Source of the DNA: Peptococcaceae bacterium BICA1-7
GTDB taxonomy: Bacteria; Bacillota; Desulfotomaculia; Desulfotomaculales; Desulfocucumaceae
NCBI GenBank assembly: GCA_000802095.1
Contig: JUEB01000021.1
Coordinates: 35,115-99,114, forward strand
Length of the DNA: 64,000 bases
Reading direction: 5' to 3'
Shown: in pieces, positions 8,424 through 17,510 of the stretch
How the letters are laid out: the number at the start of each line of letters is the position of its first letter
How positions within the stretch are numbered: position 1 is the first letter of the stretch
The notes under the pieces: generated by a model
The model's input: only the letters and a program-made list of their open reading frames with translations
Told to the model about the DNA's origin: nothing
The model's database searches: none
Program-made: the position numbers and the translations under genes

Positions 8424-9290
8424 GTGAATTGCCTGCAGAAGTGGATTATACCCGTTATCGCCCTGTTATTTGCAGCCCTGTCCAGTTACTGGCTCATTTC
8501 CGGGGAAGCAGAGAACAGCCCGGCAAATTTGCCAGGAGCTCTTAAGTCTGAGCCCGGCAGGGAATTCATGGACATCTCTCTTTATTATGTCAAGTTCACG
8601 GACAGGGACTCCTACCTGGTAAGAGAAGTTCACCATGTTCCCTTTACCAATGACGGACCGCAGGCAGCGGTAAATGAGCTGATCAGCGGAAGCCCGCAGA
8701 CAAACGGGGCCGCTAAAGTTCTTCCGGCCGGCACAAAGTTGCTTAACATCAGCATTAACACCGACGGACAGGCTGTAGTTAATTTTTCCGAAGAGGTTCT
8801 CAGCGCCAATGTTGGAGCCTCTGGCGAAATACTGGGAATACAGAGCATAGTAAACACCCTGACCGAATTCCCCCAGATAAAGAGCGTATCCTTCCAGGTA
8901 AACGGCCAGTTGGACAGCCGCACAAAGGACTGGTGGGGTCATATGGGCCTATACGATCAGCCCTTCAAAAGAAACCTTGAAAAGGTCAATGAGCCGGCCA
9001 TATGGGTAACCCACCCGGTTGAAAACCAAACTGCCGGAGTTCCCCTGCTGGTAAAGGGCAGTGCCCTTACCCCCGGCGGCAGTGTAACTGCCCGCCTGCT
9101 GGATGAAAACGGCAGTATGATAGCGGAAGGCACGGTGGATGGATTGCAGAAGGCCCCGGACAGGGGAGAATTTGAAATAGGGCTAACCTTTAATCCGCCC
9201 GGCAAGGGAAAGGGCACCCTGGAAATATTCCCCGCCGGAAAGGGCGGGTCACCACAGGATATTGTAAAAATACCGATACTATGGCCGTAG
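8424..9290 (+). CDS. GerMN/Gmad2 spore germination-type protein
   Basis: This exported protein has an N-terminal signal-anchor (WIIPVIALLFAALSSYWLI, about 7-25). A GerMN domain follows (about 50-155: YYVKFTDRDSYLVREVHHV, then an AVNELISG helix and an LNISINTDGQAVVNFSEE strand pair). The C-terminal Gmad2 immunoglobulin-like domain runs from about 188 to 288 (IWVTHPVENQTAGVPLLVKGSA). GerM-like proteins act in spore formation and germination at the cortex or membrane. The start is GTG at 8424, with CAGGGG just upstream. The next small gene is 45 bp downstream and may be co-transcribed. Confidence 0.88.
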   Translation: MNCLQKWIIPVIALLFAALSSYWLISGEAENSPANLPGALKSEPGREFMDISLYYVKFTDRDSYLVREVHHVPFTNDGPQAAVNELISGSPQTNGAAKVLPAGTKLLNISINTDGQAVVNFSEEVLSANVGASGEILGIQSIVNTLTEFPQIKSVSFQVNGQLDSRTKDWWGHMGLYDQPFKRNLEKVNEPAIWVTHPVENQTAGVPLLVKGSALTPGGSVTARLLDENGSMIAEGTVDGLQKAPDRGEFEIGLTFNPPGKGKGTLEIFPAGKGGSPQDIVKIPILWP

Positions 9291-9335
9291 CCGGGCATAG
9301 CTGATACCAAGTATGAATATAAGGAGGCAGGATCA

Positions 9336-9494
9336 TTGGCAAGACAAAAAGCTGTTGTTGCAGCGGACGTACTGGAAATAAACAATGTCGAGACCGTTGC
9401 GGCCAGGGTGAAAAAAGACATATTATGGGTTGCCGTAAGCGTGGCGGTGGCTGTAGCCACAGGGCTTGCAGTAGGCAACTTCTTCAAATTTTAA
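9336..9494 (+). CDS. Small membrane-anchored protein (52 residues)
   Basis: The TTG at 9336 follows AAGGAGG at 9321-9327. The 52-residue product has a charged N-terminal half and one C-terminal membrane segment (DILWVAVSVAVAVATGLAVG, about 28-47). No family is recognised. It lies directly behind the GerMN gene and before a strong terminator, so it probably forms the end of that transcript. Confidence 0.65.
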   Translation: MARQKAVVAADVLEINNVETVAARVKKDILWVAVSVAVAVATGLAVGNFFKF

Positions 9495-9503
9495 ATAAGG
9501 CAT

Positions 9504-9537
9504 AAAAAAGGCCCCCCAAAGGGAGCCTTTTTTTTAT
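9504..9537. terminator. Bidirectional terminator between convergent genes
   Basis: An A-run, a GGC/GCC-based stem with a CAAA loop and an 8-T run can terminate both the + strand small gene and the - strand membrane gene that ends at 9542. Confidence 0.8.
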
Positions 9538-9541
9538 TCCT

Positions 9542-9796
9542 TTACCTCAGCCAGTAATACCAGCCGGCCATTCCGGCAGCGATGAGTCCTATCTTTAGTG
9601 GAATAATTTTACCTTCACTGATTATGCCCTTCAGTTTAACCCACTCGGCAGCCGCCAGGGGAACCACAACTACAATGAAAATGGCTCTGGCTGCAGGTAC
9701 AAAACCGGGATTATTAATGGTAAAAAACCACAGCAGCCCGGCCCAGGCCAGTATTGCCGCGGCTATCAGGGCCGGACCCCTTTGTTTGCTGTCCAT
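9542..9796 (-). CDS. Small integral membrane protein (84 residues)
   Basis: Three hydrophobic segments are visible (about residues 8-26, 34-50 and 65-82). The loop between the second and third carries Lys-rich sequence (EWVKLKGIISEGKIIPLK). No enzyme motif is seen. It is a conserved-looking hypothetical membrane protein of unknown function and converges on the preceding small gene. Confidence 0.6.
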   Translation of the reverse strand: MDSKQRGPALIAAAILAWAGLLWFFTINNPGFVPAARAIFIVVVVPLAAAEWVKLKGIISEGKIIPLKIGLIAAGMAGWYYWLR

Positions 9797-9901
9797 TATA
9801 TCACTCTCCCCGGTTATTACTTTCCTCCCCAGGACAATAAAATCCTTCCTTTTAACAATACAAAGGTATCTTTCATATGGTAAATCAAAAAGGTGATTTT
9901 T

Positions 9902-10966
9902 TTGTCCCTTAATCTGGTAAGAGTCCGGAGCGCCGGGGATATGGACTCCTTCATAGACCTTCCCCTTAATTTACCAGCCTACCGCCACAAGGGTAAGGAC
10001 CTCGGCCTGATACTGGAAACCGCCGGCAGCTTTAATCCCTCTCTCAACCCGGTGCACCGGCACATTAAAGCAGCCTTTTTTATGGTCTGCCGGGGTAAAG
10101 CTCCGGTGGGAAGAATAGCCGCCATTAAAGATATGCTTTATCCCAACAGGGACACTGGATTTTTCGGGTGCTTCGAATGCGCCAACCTATCCGGGGCCGC
10201 TGCCCTGCTGCTGGATGCAGCAAAAAAATGGCTATGGGAAAAGGGGTGCCGTAAAATGATCGGGCCGGTCACCTTCAACACCAACCAGAAGGTGGGCTTT
10301 AAGCTGCAGGGCGCCCCCGCCCCCCAGCCCATGATCCCCGGCAACCCCTCTTACTATAATGACCTGATGAGAGAATCCGGCCTTACCAAGCACACCGACC
10401 TGTACACATACAGCTGGCTGATTGACCAACGCCTTGAGGACTCCTTAAGGGAAAGGGGGGCCCAGGCCGGCCAAATGCCGGGAGTAGCCCTAAGACCTAT
10501 AAATACTTCCGGACTGCAGGAAGCCGGCCTGGTGCGGAAAATCTATAATGGGTCAATGCAGGGCAGTTGGGGCTTTGTTCCCCTGACCGCCGCCGAGTCC
10601 TCGGCCATGCTTAAGTACTGCTCGTCCCATGCAGACCCGGACTTGATGGTTACAGTATGGTATAGGGGGCTTCCGGCCGGCATGTTCATATTTCTCCCCA
10701 CCGCCCTTTCCCCCAAAGCCCCCCCCAAATCAGTGAGGGCGGCAGTGATGGGAGTGCTGCCCCCCTTTCGCCGCACCGGGCTGGGGTCGTACATGATTGG
10801 ATATCTGGAACAAATAGTCCGCAAAAAGGGCTACCGTCAGGTGGACATATCCATGATTCACGAGGGAAACGGCCCCATGCGTAATCTTCTGTCACGTACA
10901 GGAGCCGGTGTAACCGGCATATTCCGGGTATACCAGGACGACCGGGAAGCAAAGACTCCCGGATAA
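9902..10966 (+). CDS. GNAT-superfamily acyltransferase, long type
   Basis: The protein has about 354 residues, twice a single GNAT domain, as in the long family typified by motifs such as PVGRIAAIKD, FFGCFECA, a GPVTFNTNQ block and PMIPGNPSYYNDL. The C-terminal half has the acetyl-CoA-binding signature (VLPPFRRTGLGSYMIGYLE, about 285-303). The substrate is unknown. A GTG at 9893 is also possible, but it sits directly on the AAAAAGG ribosome site. The TTG at 9902 has normal spacing, so I use it. The gene is monocistronic; a GC-rich 6-bp hairpin follows the stop (10975-10991). Confidence 0.8.
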   Translation: MSLNLVRVRSAGDMDSFIDLPLNLPAYRHKGKDLGLILETAGSFNPSLNPVHRHIKAAFFMVCRGKAPVGRIAAIKDMLYPNRDTGFFGCFECANLSGAAALLLDAAKKWLWEKGCRKMIGPVTFNTNQKVGFKLQGAPAPQPMIPGNPSYYNDLMRESGLTKHTDLYTYSWLIDQRLEDSLRERGAQAGQMPGVALRPINTSGLQEAGLVRKIYNGSMQGSWGFVPLTAAESSAMLKYCSSHADPDLMVTVWYRGLPAGMFIFLPTALSPKAPPKSVRAAVMGVLPPFRRTGLGSYMIGYLEQIVRKKGYRQVDISMIHEGNGPMRNLLSRTGAGVTGIFRVYQDDREAKTPG

Positions 10967-11197
10967 AAAAAAGCCCCGCCGGACAGGCGGGACATGAGAG
11001 AGATTTAGGAGGCTGGTTCACTGCCTAATGCAGCATTATAATTTTACCCTGTGTCAATTATTTTTATCCCTTATAAAAACAGTTGCCGCAAAACCTGTCC
11101 CGGAGGAGGAGGAACAGTCATTTAAAGGATTTTGCCTTATTAATATATAATTAGATAAATGCTTACAAAAAAACTGTTTTATAAAGGTATGATTGCT

Positions 11198-12499
11198 ATG
11201 ACTGACTACCTTATCTGCGGGGGACTGCTGGTGACCTCGGGGGGCACGGTGCCCAACGCAGGCATACTGGTTACCAGGGGAAAAATTGCGGCTCCGGGGG
11301 CCCCGGGCCCCGGGGGACTGTACCCTGGATTTTGCTGCTCCATGGGACGGCCCGGGCGGCGGCCGGTCTCCCCGGACCCGGGCAGCAGCGGGACCTCCAA
11401 AAACTGCTGTGTTGGGGACCAGTGCTCCAGGGAGTGTGTGGAAATAGACGCCAGCGGGCTAATGATCAGCCCGGGCTTTATAGATCTACATGTGCACGGC
11501 GGCAATGGCTGCGACATAATGGACGGCACTGCGGCAGCTATTAAGGAAATTGCCTCCTACCACGCCATGGGAGGGACAACCTCCTTTCTGGCCACGGCGG
11601 CCCCGGCTCCCAAAGACAGGCTGCAAAAATTGCTGACTGCGCTAAGCGGGCTGTCTATGAAGTTTACCGGCGGCGCCCAGCTGCTGGGAATACACATGGA
11701 GGGACCTTATATCAATCCCCTCAGGGCCGGAGCCATCAACCCGGCCCACCTGAGGAAAGTAAGCACCTCTGAAATGGCAGACTTTATTTTAGCCGGTGAG
11801 GGAACTCTGAAGATGGTTACCGTTGCCCCGGAGTTGCCGGGCAGCAGCGAGCTGATAAAAATGCTGGTCGGAGAGGGCATAATAGTCTCTGCCGGTCACT
11901 CAGAGGCGGACTACGAAACTGCGGTGGCATCCTTTAAGAACGGGGTCACTCACGCCATTCATCTGTTCAACGCCTCGGCCCCCCTTCACCACCGGGAGCC
12001 CGGACTGGTGGGGGCAGTGCTGGCGGAAAGGGATATAACGGCCGAAATAATAGCCGACGGGCGTCACCTTCACCCGGCTATGCTCAAAATGCTGTATTCC
12101 ATTAAGGGGAACAGAGGCCTTACGCTGGCCACCGATGCCGTCTCCGCTGCCGGCCGACCGGACGGTGACTATCTTTTCAACGGCAGGAGAATAATCATGG
12201 AGAAGGGTCAGGTAACCCTGCCTGAAGGGCCCATGGCAGGGAGTTCTCTTACCATGGTGAAGGCAGTTAAGAACATGGTGGGCATGGCCGGGATACCCCT
12301 TCACGAGGCTGTCCGCATGGCTAGCCTGAACCCGGCCCGGCTGCTGGGCAGGGAGAATTACAAAGGCGCCCTGGCGCCGGGCATGGACGCCGACATCGTC
12401 CTACTGGACAGCAGTTTTAATGTCAGACTTACCATGGTGTGCGGTGAGATAGTCTACAGCAACCTCCGTATACCACAAAAAAAGAAGGCCGGGAAGTGA
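11198..12499 (+). CDS. nagA: N-acetylglucosamine-6-phosphate deacetylase with N-terminal insertion
   Basis: NagA removes acetate from GlcNAc-6-P in cell-wall and amino-sugar recycling. The amidohydrolase fold is clear: FIDLHVHGG metal site, the MEGPYINPLRAGAIN block, AGHSEADYETA, THAIHLFNAS, and ATDAVSAAG with the catalytic Asp. I start at the ATG at 11198 (433 residues), since AAAGG lies 9 bp upstream; ATGs at 11159 and 11189 are in frame. About 48 residues (bases 11294-11437) are inserted between the KIAA strand and the EIDASG strand. The insert is Gly/Pro/Arg-rich, contains six Cys and is extremely GC-rich at its start. No nagB is adjacent. Confidence 0.92.
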   Translation: MTDYLICGGLLVTSGGTVPNAGILVTRGKIAAPGAPGPGGLYPGFCCSMGRPGRRPVSPDPGSSGTSKNCCVGDQCSRECVEIDASGLMISPGFIDLHVHGGNGCDIMDGTAAAIKEIASYHAMGGTTSFLATAAPAPKDRLQKLLTALSGLSMKFTGGAQLLGIHMEGPYINPLRAGAINPAHLRKVSTSEMADFILAGEGTLKMVTVAPELPGSSELIKMLVGEGIIVSAGHSEADYETAVASFKNGVTHAIHLFNASAPLHHREPGLVGAVLAERDITAEIIADGRHLHPAMLKMLYSIKGNRGLTLATDAVSAAGRPDGDYLFNGRRIIMEKGQVTLPEGPMAGSSLTMVKAVKNMVGMAGIPLHEAVRMASLNPARLLGRENYKGALAPGMDADIVLLDSSFNVRLTMVCGEIVYSNLRIPQKKKAGK

Positions 12500-12502
12500 A
12501 AA

Positions 12503-12718
12503 ACCGCCTTCCGGCGGTGCCGTCTTACAGACGGCGTGGAGACAGGAGACTGCTTAAAGGTAATACCTACGGTCGGGAGACAGTAGACAGGAGTTATATG
12601 CCATCCTTTTAATCATATCTTCACCCAGTGTTTATCACTGCATCCTTTCTTAAAAAAAGGACCAAAACTTGTTTTATTCTTTTGTCTCCTGTCTCCTGTC
12701 TCCTGTCTCCTGACTTTA
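12503..12718 (+). repeat. Double-hairpin 3' element and pure heptad array
   Basis: The element repeats the arrangement behind the gene ending at 4336: hairpin one (12503-12508/12513-12518), hairpin two (12519-12525/12529-12535), then a GGAGACAGGAGACTGC stretch and a GGTCGGGAGACAG stretch. At 12685-12713 lie four perfect copies of the 7-mer GTCTCCT in tandem, the inverse of the left-hand GGAGACA-type repeats. The whole gap between nagA and gatD is therefore a fold-back element. Confidence 0.75.
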
Positions 12719-12734
12719 TAGATAGGCCCTTCAG

Positions 12735-13478
12735 CTAATTTCCCAGCAGTCTTTTCAGCATTACATTAGTGGCCGACATTTCAATGCTGTCGTTAAGGGG
12801 CTTTAAGGGAATTGACCACTTCCTCTTTACTGCGCAGGCAATCAGGTAGTCTGTTATAAAGGGATTTTTGGGCAGCATTGGACCATGCAGATATGAGCAG
12901 ATTACATTTTTATAGCGGGCCCCTTCCATACCGTCCCGTCCGTTGTTGCCGTGCCCGGCCAGGACCTTTCCCAGAGGGTCCAGCCTGCCCAGGTGGGTGC
13001 GCCCGGAATGATTTTCAAAGCCGGTGATCCTCTGAGTTACTCCCCCCAGGTCCACTTCCACGGCCACATTACCTATCAGTCTGGTTTCTCCTCCCTCGGT
13101 GTATAGGTCAAGCAGGCCCAGTCCTGGTATTACATCCCCGGCCAGTGTCTTATAATACTTCCCCAGCAGCTGGTAGCCCCCGCAAATGGCCAGCAGGGGC
13201 ACCCCGTCCTCTATGGCGGCCTGAAGGGCGCCGGATTTTTCCACCAGGTCGGCGGCCATCAGGTTTTGCTCCCTGTCTGATCCCCCGCCCAAAAAAATAA
13301 AGTCCATCCGTTCAAAGTCAACACTGTCTCCAATATTGACCTGATGAATAGTTACCTCTATTTCCCGCCACAGGCACCTCATTCGGTAAGCCATTATATT
13401 TCCCCTGTCACCGTACAGGTTTAAGAGGTCAGGATACATGTGGCAGATATTCAGCCGGGGTCTGATCCCTATTGGCAT
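12735..13478 (-). CDS. gatD: Lipid II isoglutaminyl synthase, glutaminase subunit GatD
   Basis: GatD is the class I glutamine amidotransferase that supplies ammonia to MurT for amidation of the D-Glu of lipid II. The CobB/CobQ-like fold shows catalytic Cys99 (LLAICGGYQ) and His198 (CSYLHGP), with the family start CHMYPDLLNLYGDRGN. Length (247) is usual. The start at 13478 overlaps the end of murT by 50 bp, so the two are translationally coupled and form a dimeric enzyme. A shorter start at the internal MYPDLL would cut into the first strand and is unlikely. Confidence 0.93.
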   Translation of the reverse strand: MPIGIRPRLNICHMYPDLLNLYGDRGNIMAYRMRCLWREIEVTIHQVNIGDSVDFERMDFIFLGGGSDREQNLMAADLVEKSGALQAAIEDGVPLLAICGGYQLLGKYYKTLAGDVIPGLGLLDLYTEGGETRLIGNVAVEVDLGGVTQRITGFENHSGRTHLGRLDPLGKVLAGHGNNGRDGMEGARYKNVICSYLHGPMLPKNPFITDYLIACAVKRKWSIPLKPLNDSIEMSATNVMLKRLLGN

Positions 13479-14838
13479 AGCCGCTCAAAATCCTTTCCAC
13501 CGGCCACAGTGCTGTATAGGTAGACAGAATGCAGGCTTTCCCCGCGCCACCATTAAGCACCCTGCTGACCGCCTCATTAAAATCGCTCTCCACCATCAGC
13601 CTGAACTCCTGTATACCTGCATATTTGAGCCTCAGGGCCATTTCCTCGGCCCTGAGGCCGGAGCAGACAAAATTGATCCTATCCTGGCAGTCCGCCAGTA
13701 TCTCGAAGTCCACATCCCAGAGCCAGGATATATCCCGTCCGTCGGCATCGTTGTCGTTTATGGCGATCATTACATCCAGGCCGCCGTCGGACATTTCCAC
13801 CAGGGCGCCGATACCCTCGTTAAATCCCGTGGGATTTTTAACCAGGTTCAGGTAAACCTGCTTTCCACGATAGTCAAACCTCTCCATCCTGCCGGTGGCC
13901 GGGCGGTAGCCCTTGAGAAAAACAGCGGCCCTTTGCGGGTCCATATCCAGCAGAAGGGCTGTGGAATAGGCAGCCAGAGCATTATAAAGGTTGTACATAC
14001 CGTAAACAGGAACTTCCAGTGATACCGACGAACCCTGCCTGAATCTCACCCTGCACTGGGTAAAGGATCCTCCCCGGCGGGGAGAGGTGCCCTCCACGTC
14101 GGGATCGGGCCTGGAGAAGCCGCAGCCCGGGCAGCCATATGCTCCCAGCTGGCTGTACTGATAATAGCGGTAGGCCAGCTCGTGGCCGCAAAACGGGCAG
14201 AATTTGGCCTCCCTGGCAGCAGCACCCTGGCTGGTGACTCCCCCGTGCTCGGCCACCCCGTAAAAAACAGACTGCAGCCCTGTGCTCCTGCCCATCTGTG
14301 CCACCAGGGGATCATCGGCGTTTAATACCAGCCTGATTCCCTCCATCTCCTTAAGGGCGTTGCGCACAAGAGCTATGGTCCTGTCCAGTTCACCGTACCG
14401 GTCCAGCTGATCCCTGAAAAAGTTTGTTATTACTACACACCGTGGCCTTACCCGGGAGGCAACACCCGGAAAAGCCGCCTCATCCACTTCAAGACAGGCA
14501 TAATCAAAGGCCCGGCTATTTAAAAAGTCCATCTCCCTGGCAAAGGCAGTTGCTATACCGGTTATCAGGTTGGCCCCTTCCCTGTTTATCAAAACCCTGC
14601 AGCCGCCCGCCTCAAGTATCCTGGCAATCATATTGTTGGTGGTGGTCTTGCCGTTAGTGCCGGTGACCACAATAACCCCCTTACCGATCCGTGAAGACAG
14701 GTCGCTGATCAGCCCCGGATAAATCTTTAAGGCAACCCTGCCGGGCAGTGCAGTTCCCTTTCCCCTGCCCAGGATCTTTATTATAAAAACCAGTATCTTG
14801 GCGGCAAAAAGGGCCATAAAAAGCCTTGCCTTTCTCAA
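13429..14838 (-). CDS. murT: Lipid II isoglutaminyl synthase, Mur ligase-like subunit MurT
   Basis: MurT is the ATP-dependent, Mur-ligase-like subunit that amidates lipid II together with GatD on the cytoplasmic side of the membrane. The N-terminus has a hydrophobic stretch (residues 7-22). The P-loop GTNGKTTT is at 59-66. A zinc-ribbon insert typical of MurT has Cys214, Cys217, Cys236 and Cys239. The C-terminal DUF1727-type domain follows (the NDNDADGRDISWLWD region). Length (469) is normal. The murT-gatD order and overlap is the conserved Gram-positive arrangement, which supports a Gram-positive type wall. Confidence 0.94.
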   Translation of the reverse strand: MRKARLFMALFAAKILVFIIKILGRGKGTALPGRVALKIYPGLISDLSSRIGKGVIVVTGTNGKTTTNNMIARILEAGGCRVLINREGANLITGIATAFAREMDFLNSRAFDYACLEVDEAAFPGVASRVRPRCVVITNFFRDQLDRYGELDRTIALVRNALKEMEGIRLVLNADDPLVAQMGRSTGLQSVFYGVAEHGGVTSQGAAAREAKFCPFCGHELAYRYYQYSQLGAYGCPGCGFSRPDPDVEGTSPRRGGSFTQCRVRFRQGSSVSLEVPVYGMYNLYNALAAYSTALLLDMDPQRAAVFLKGYRPATGRMERFDYRGKQVYLNLVKNPTGFNEGIGALVEMSDGGLDVMIAINDNDADGRDISWLWDVDFEILADCQDRINFVCSGLRAEEMALRLKYAGIQEFRLMVESDFNEAVSRVLNGGAGKACILSTYTALWPVERILSGYANRDQTPAEYLPHVS

Positions 14839-14867
14839 ATTGTACCTCCAGGCTTTATTTTTAAGTC

Positions 14868-14960
14868 CTTGAAATTATAAGGAATGCCCCAACTATTCTG
14901 ACTCCTGAATTCTGACTTCTGTATTCCGACCGCATAGTAATTCAGTATAAGCATTCTCAC
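14868..14960 (+). repeat. Heptad-repeat half element
   Basis: The stretch begins TTATAAGGAATGCCCC, continues with tandem 7-mers of the ATTCTGA / CTCCTGA / CTTCTGT type, and ends with the conserved CCGACCGCATAG and CAGTATAAGCATT. It lies between murT and the 3' end of the ECF ATPase gene. Confidence 0.8.
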
Positions 14961-14993
14961 GTATTATATCCTGAAAAAGGAGGCGGTTAGACG

Positions 14994-16517
14994 TTATCTT
15001 ACCCCGGGTACTGTAACAGACGAGGTATATACCGTCCTTTCATACTCTCCAGGCTTTTGGAGGGAGGGATCTGAGAAGGTGCAGGTAAACAGCCAGTGGC
15101 CCTTTTCAAAAAATGTAAAGTTTAACCTTCCGTCCTCCCCGGTCTCACCCTGCCACGGGTAGCCATCCCCCTCGAAAAAATGATAGGTGGCCTTTACCAC
15201 CGCTCCGGGAAGGGGGCGGCCGTCCAGTGATACCCTTATGGTCACGGATTTTCCCAGGCCATAGTCACCATATTCTTCACAATATACCTCAAGTCCTTCC
15301 GGCCCGGCAGCGCCAGGTCTGCCCGGCACATCGTGCCCCACCGGCACCGGCAGCCTTGCCTTCTGCAGAAGCCTTTCTCCCCCTGCCACCGTTTGGCTCT
15401 CCAGCACCAGGTCATAGAAGCCCTCGCTGTTGGCGAAGAAGGCTATCCTGTTATAATCGTCCCCTCCCGGACCTATGTCGGCATCAAGTGCACTGCCCGA
15501 GGGGTCAACAGCGTACCCCGTCCAGGTCCGGGCATCGGCCCCGCTTTCCCGGCGCATCATCCGTCCCCACAGTGCCTTGGCCTGCACCACCCCCTGGTGA
15601 TAGTGCAGATGATCGGGCTCAAGCCAGATTATTTGCTTTTGAGCACTACCGGCTGTATCCTCCATGTCTTCCTCCCGTCCTTTCTCCGGTCCCCCCGCGC
15701 CTCCACCGCCAAGCCCGGCAATGATCTCCGCGGCCTCGGCTATGGTCAGGGGCAGAGGGCTTACACCCAGCTGCGGGACCCTTAAAAAAACTCTGCTTAC
15801 CACCGGCAGTCGAAGCTGCGCCTGGTCCACCAGTTCAGGGTCCCTCAATAGATCCCGGCCTCCCTGGGCCAGTGTCTTCCCATCCTTTATTATAACCACC
15901 TGATCGGCCCACTCCACCGCAAAATCAACATCATGGGTGGCTATTATAATGGTCTGCCCACGGTGGTGCATTTGATTCAGTATTTCCTCCAGGGTGTCTT
16001 TACCCCGGGGGTCAAGAAAGGCCATGGGCTCGTCCAGCACAACTATTTCCGGCAGCATGGCCAGAACCCCTGCAATGGCCACTCTCTTTTTCTGCCCGTA
16101 GCTCAGGTGATAAGGGGTTTTACCCCCATAGCCCGACATGCCTACAGCCTCCAGGGCGCCATTTACCCGGCTTTCTATTTCCTGACGGTCAAGCCCCATA
16201 TTCTTGGGGCCAAAGGATACATCCTCCCACACCGTGGACGAAAAAACCTGGTCGTCGGGGTCCTGGAAAACCATTCCCACCTTTGACCTGACCCATTTTT
16301 GAGATTTTTTGTTTATTTCGCGGCCCAGCACTGAAACCCTTCCGCTGCCGGCAAGGTTAATGCCGTTAAGGTGCAGCAGCAGTGTAGATTTTCCCGCCCC
16401 GTTGGGTCCTAAAAGGGCCACCCTTTCACCCTTCGACAAGGAAAGGGAAAGGCCCCTAAGGGCCTCTGTGCCGTCTCTATAAGTAAAACAGATGTCTTCC
16501 AGCTCTATTATGGCCAA
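14994..16517 (-). CDS. cbiO: ECF/CbiO-type ATPase fused to a DUF4198/NikK-like domain
   Basis: The N-terminal ~275 residues are a standard cobalt/nickel ECF ATPase: Walker [10 protein letters not shown] (37-45), Q-loop [10 protein letters not shown], signature LSYGQKK (138-144), Walker B VVLDEP (159-164) and switch His195. A Gly/Glu linker (about 270-300) then leads to roughly 200 extra residues. These show the pattern of DUF4198/NikK-like accessory proteins: a [18 protein letters not shown] strand pair, then [21 protein letters not shown]. Such domains normally belong to separate exported or membrane-anchored nickel/cobalt transport components. The protein is 507 residues, about 230 longer than usual. 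It follows cbiQ by 39 bp. No substrate subunit (cbiM/nikM) is seen in the window. Confidence 0.9.
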   Translation of the reverse strand: MAIIELEDICFTYRDGTEALRGLSLSLSKGERVALLGPNGAGKSTLLLHLNGINLAGSGRVSVLGREINKKSQKWVRSKVGMVFQDPDDQVFSSTVWEDVSFGPKNMGLDRQEIESRVNGALEAVGMSGYGGKTPYHLSYGQKKRVAIAGVLAMLPEIVVLDEPMAFLDPRGKDTLEEILNQMHHRGQTIIIATHDVDFAVEWADQVVIIKDGKTLAQGGRDLLRDPELVDQAQLRLPVVSRVFLRVPQLGVSPLPLTIAEAAEIIAGLGGGGAGGPEKGREEDMEDTAGSAQKQIIWLEPDHLHYHQGVVQAKALWGRMMRRESGADARTWTGYAVDPSGSALDADIGPGGDDYNRIAFFANSEGFYDLVLESQTVAGGERLLQKARLPVPVGHDVPGRPGAAGPEGLEVYCEEYGDYGLGKSVTIRVSLDGRPLPGAVVKATYHFFEGDGYPWQGETGEDGRLNFTFFEKGHWLFTCTFSDPSLQKPGEYERTVYTSSVTVPGVR

Positions 16518-16556
16518 TTTTTATCCATCCCCGTCACTGTATTTGTCAGCCCCGGG

Positions 16557-17357
16557 CTAAAACTTCCCGGTCAGGGTCCCGCTTTCGAAAAGCCTCAGTC
16601 CTGCCGCCACCGCCAGAACACCCATGCCCCAGCAAATGTCAGCCCAGCCTGGCCTGACGGCTGTAGAAGGTCTCTCCTCAGACGAATAGCCCCTGGACAG
16701 CATAGCGCTGTATATCCTCTCTCCCCTATCCCAGGAGCGGATAAAAAGAACTCCCACCAAATTTCCCAGTGTCCTGAAGGTATTCATATCAAGTAAAGTC
16801 CTTCCCTCGCTGAAACACCTGGCTTTTCGGGCAACCTTCATCCTCTTTACCTCGTCACCCAGAACATAAATGTACCTAAAGGTAAACTCCAGCACCTGTA
16901 CAAAAACACCGGGAACCCTGAGCTCTTTTAGCGCCCTCATCAGATCTGAAAAGGAGGTGGAGGCGGTAAGCACATTTATGGCCAGCACCGCTCCCAGCAC
17001 CCTCAGGGATAGTATGGCAGCCCGGTCCAGGCCCTGGTCGGTGGCGCTGAGGCTCAAAAGCCCCAGATTAAGGCTAAACACCGCCTGGCCAGGCACCACA
17101 AAGGGTAGAAGGACCAGTATAAATCCTGTGAAGGGCAGCACCAGCGCTATTCTTCCCAGCAGCCGGCCAGGGGCTATGCCGGTGGCCAGCGCCAGGGCCG
17201 CCATCATGCCGGCCGCCGCGGCCAGGAACGGTACCGAGGTCAAAGACGATACCACGGCCACAAAGCCGAATATAGCCACCAGCTTCACCCTGGGATCAAC
17301 CTTGAACAGCGATTTTTCAGTTTGCATGGGGGCCTCGTGGTGAGCTGCCGTGCACAT
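16557..17357 (-). CDS. cbiQ: Cobalt/nickel ECF transporter transmembrane protein CbiQ
   Basis: CbiQ is the T component of a group I energy-coupling-factor transporter. It couples ATP hydrolysis by CbiO to metal uptake by CbiM/NikM. The 266 residues show five to six membrane segments and the two cytoplasmic coupling motifs of T proteins: RKARCFSEGR (Ala-Arg-Gly region) and the AMLSRGYSSEE block near the C-terminus. The start at 17357 has GGGAG eight bases upstream. The first ~10 residues (MCTAAHHEAP) carry Cys and two His, which could bind metal. The gene is driven by the operator-overlapped promoter at 17511-17558. Confidence 0.92.
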   Translation of the reverse strand: MCTAAHHEAPMQTEKSLFKVDPRVKLVAIFGFVAVVSSLTSVPFLAAAAGMMAALALATGIAPGRLLGRIALVLPFTGFILVLLPFVVPGQAVFSLNLGLLSLSATDQGLDRAAILSLRVLGAVLAINVLTASTSFSDLMRALKELRVPGVFVQVLEFTFRYIYVLGDEVKRMKVARKARCFSEGRTLLDMNTFRTLGNLVGVLFIRSWDRGERIYSAMLSRGYSSEERPSTAVRPGWADICWGMGVLAVAAGLRLFESGTLTGKF

Positions 17358-17510
17358 ATTAATTCTCCCATCCGGCGTTACGCCCTATAAAATAATAATA
17401 GCCATTAAGATCTGATATTAAACCGCTTCAGCGGCACAGACCTTCATGGCCATCTTTATAATCATTATTATTTTTTTATGTAAGCGCCTTTTCCAGGCAA
17501 GTGGAGCCTT

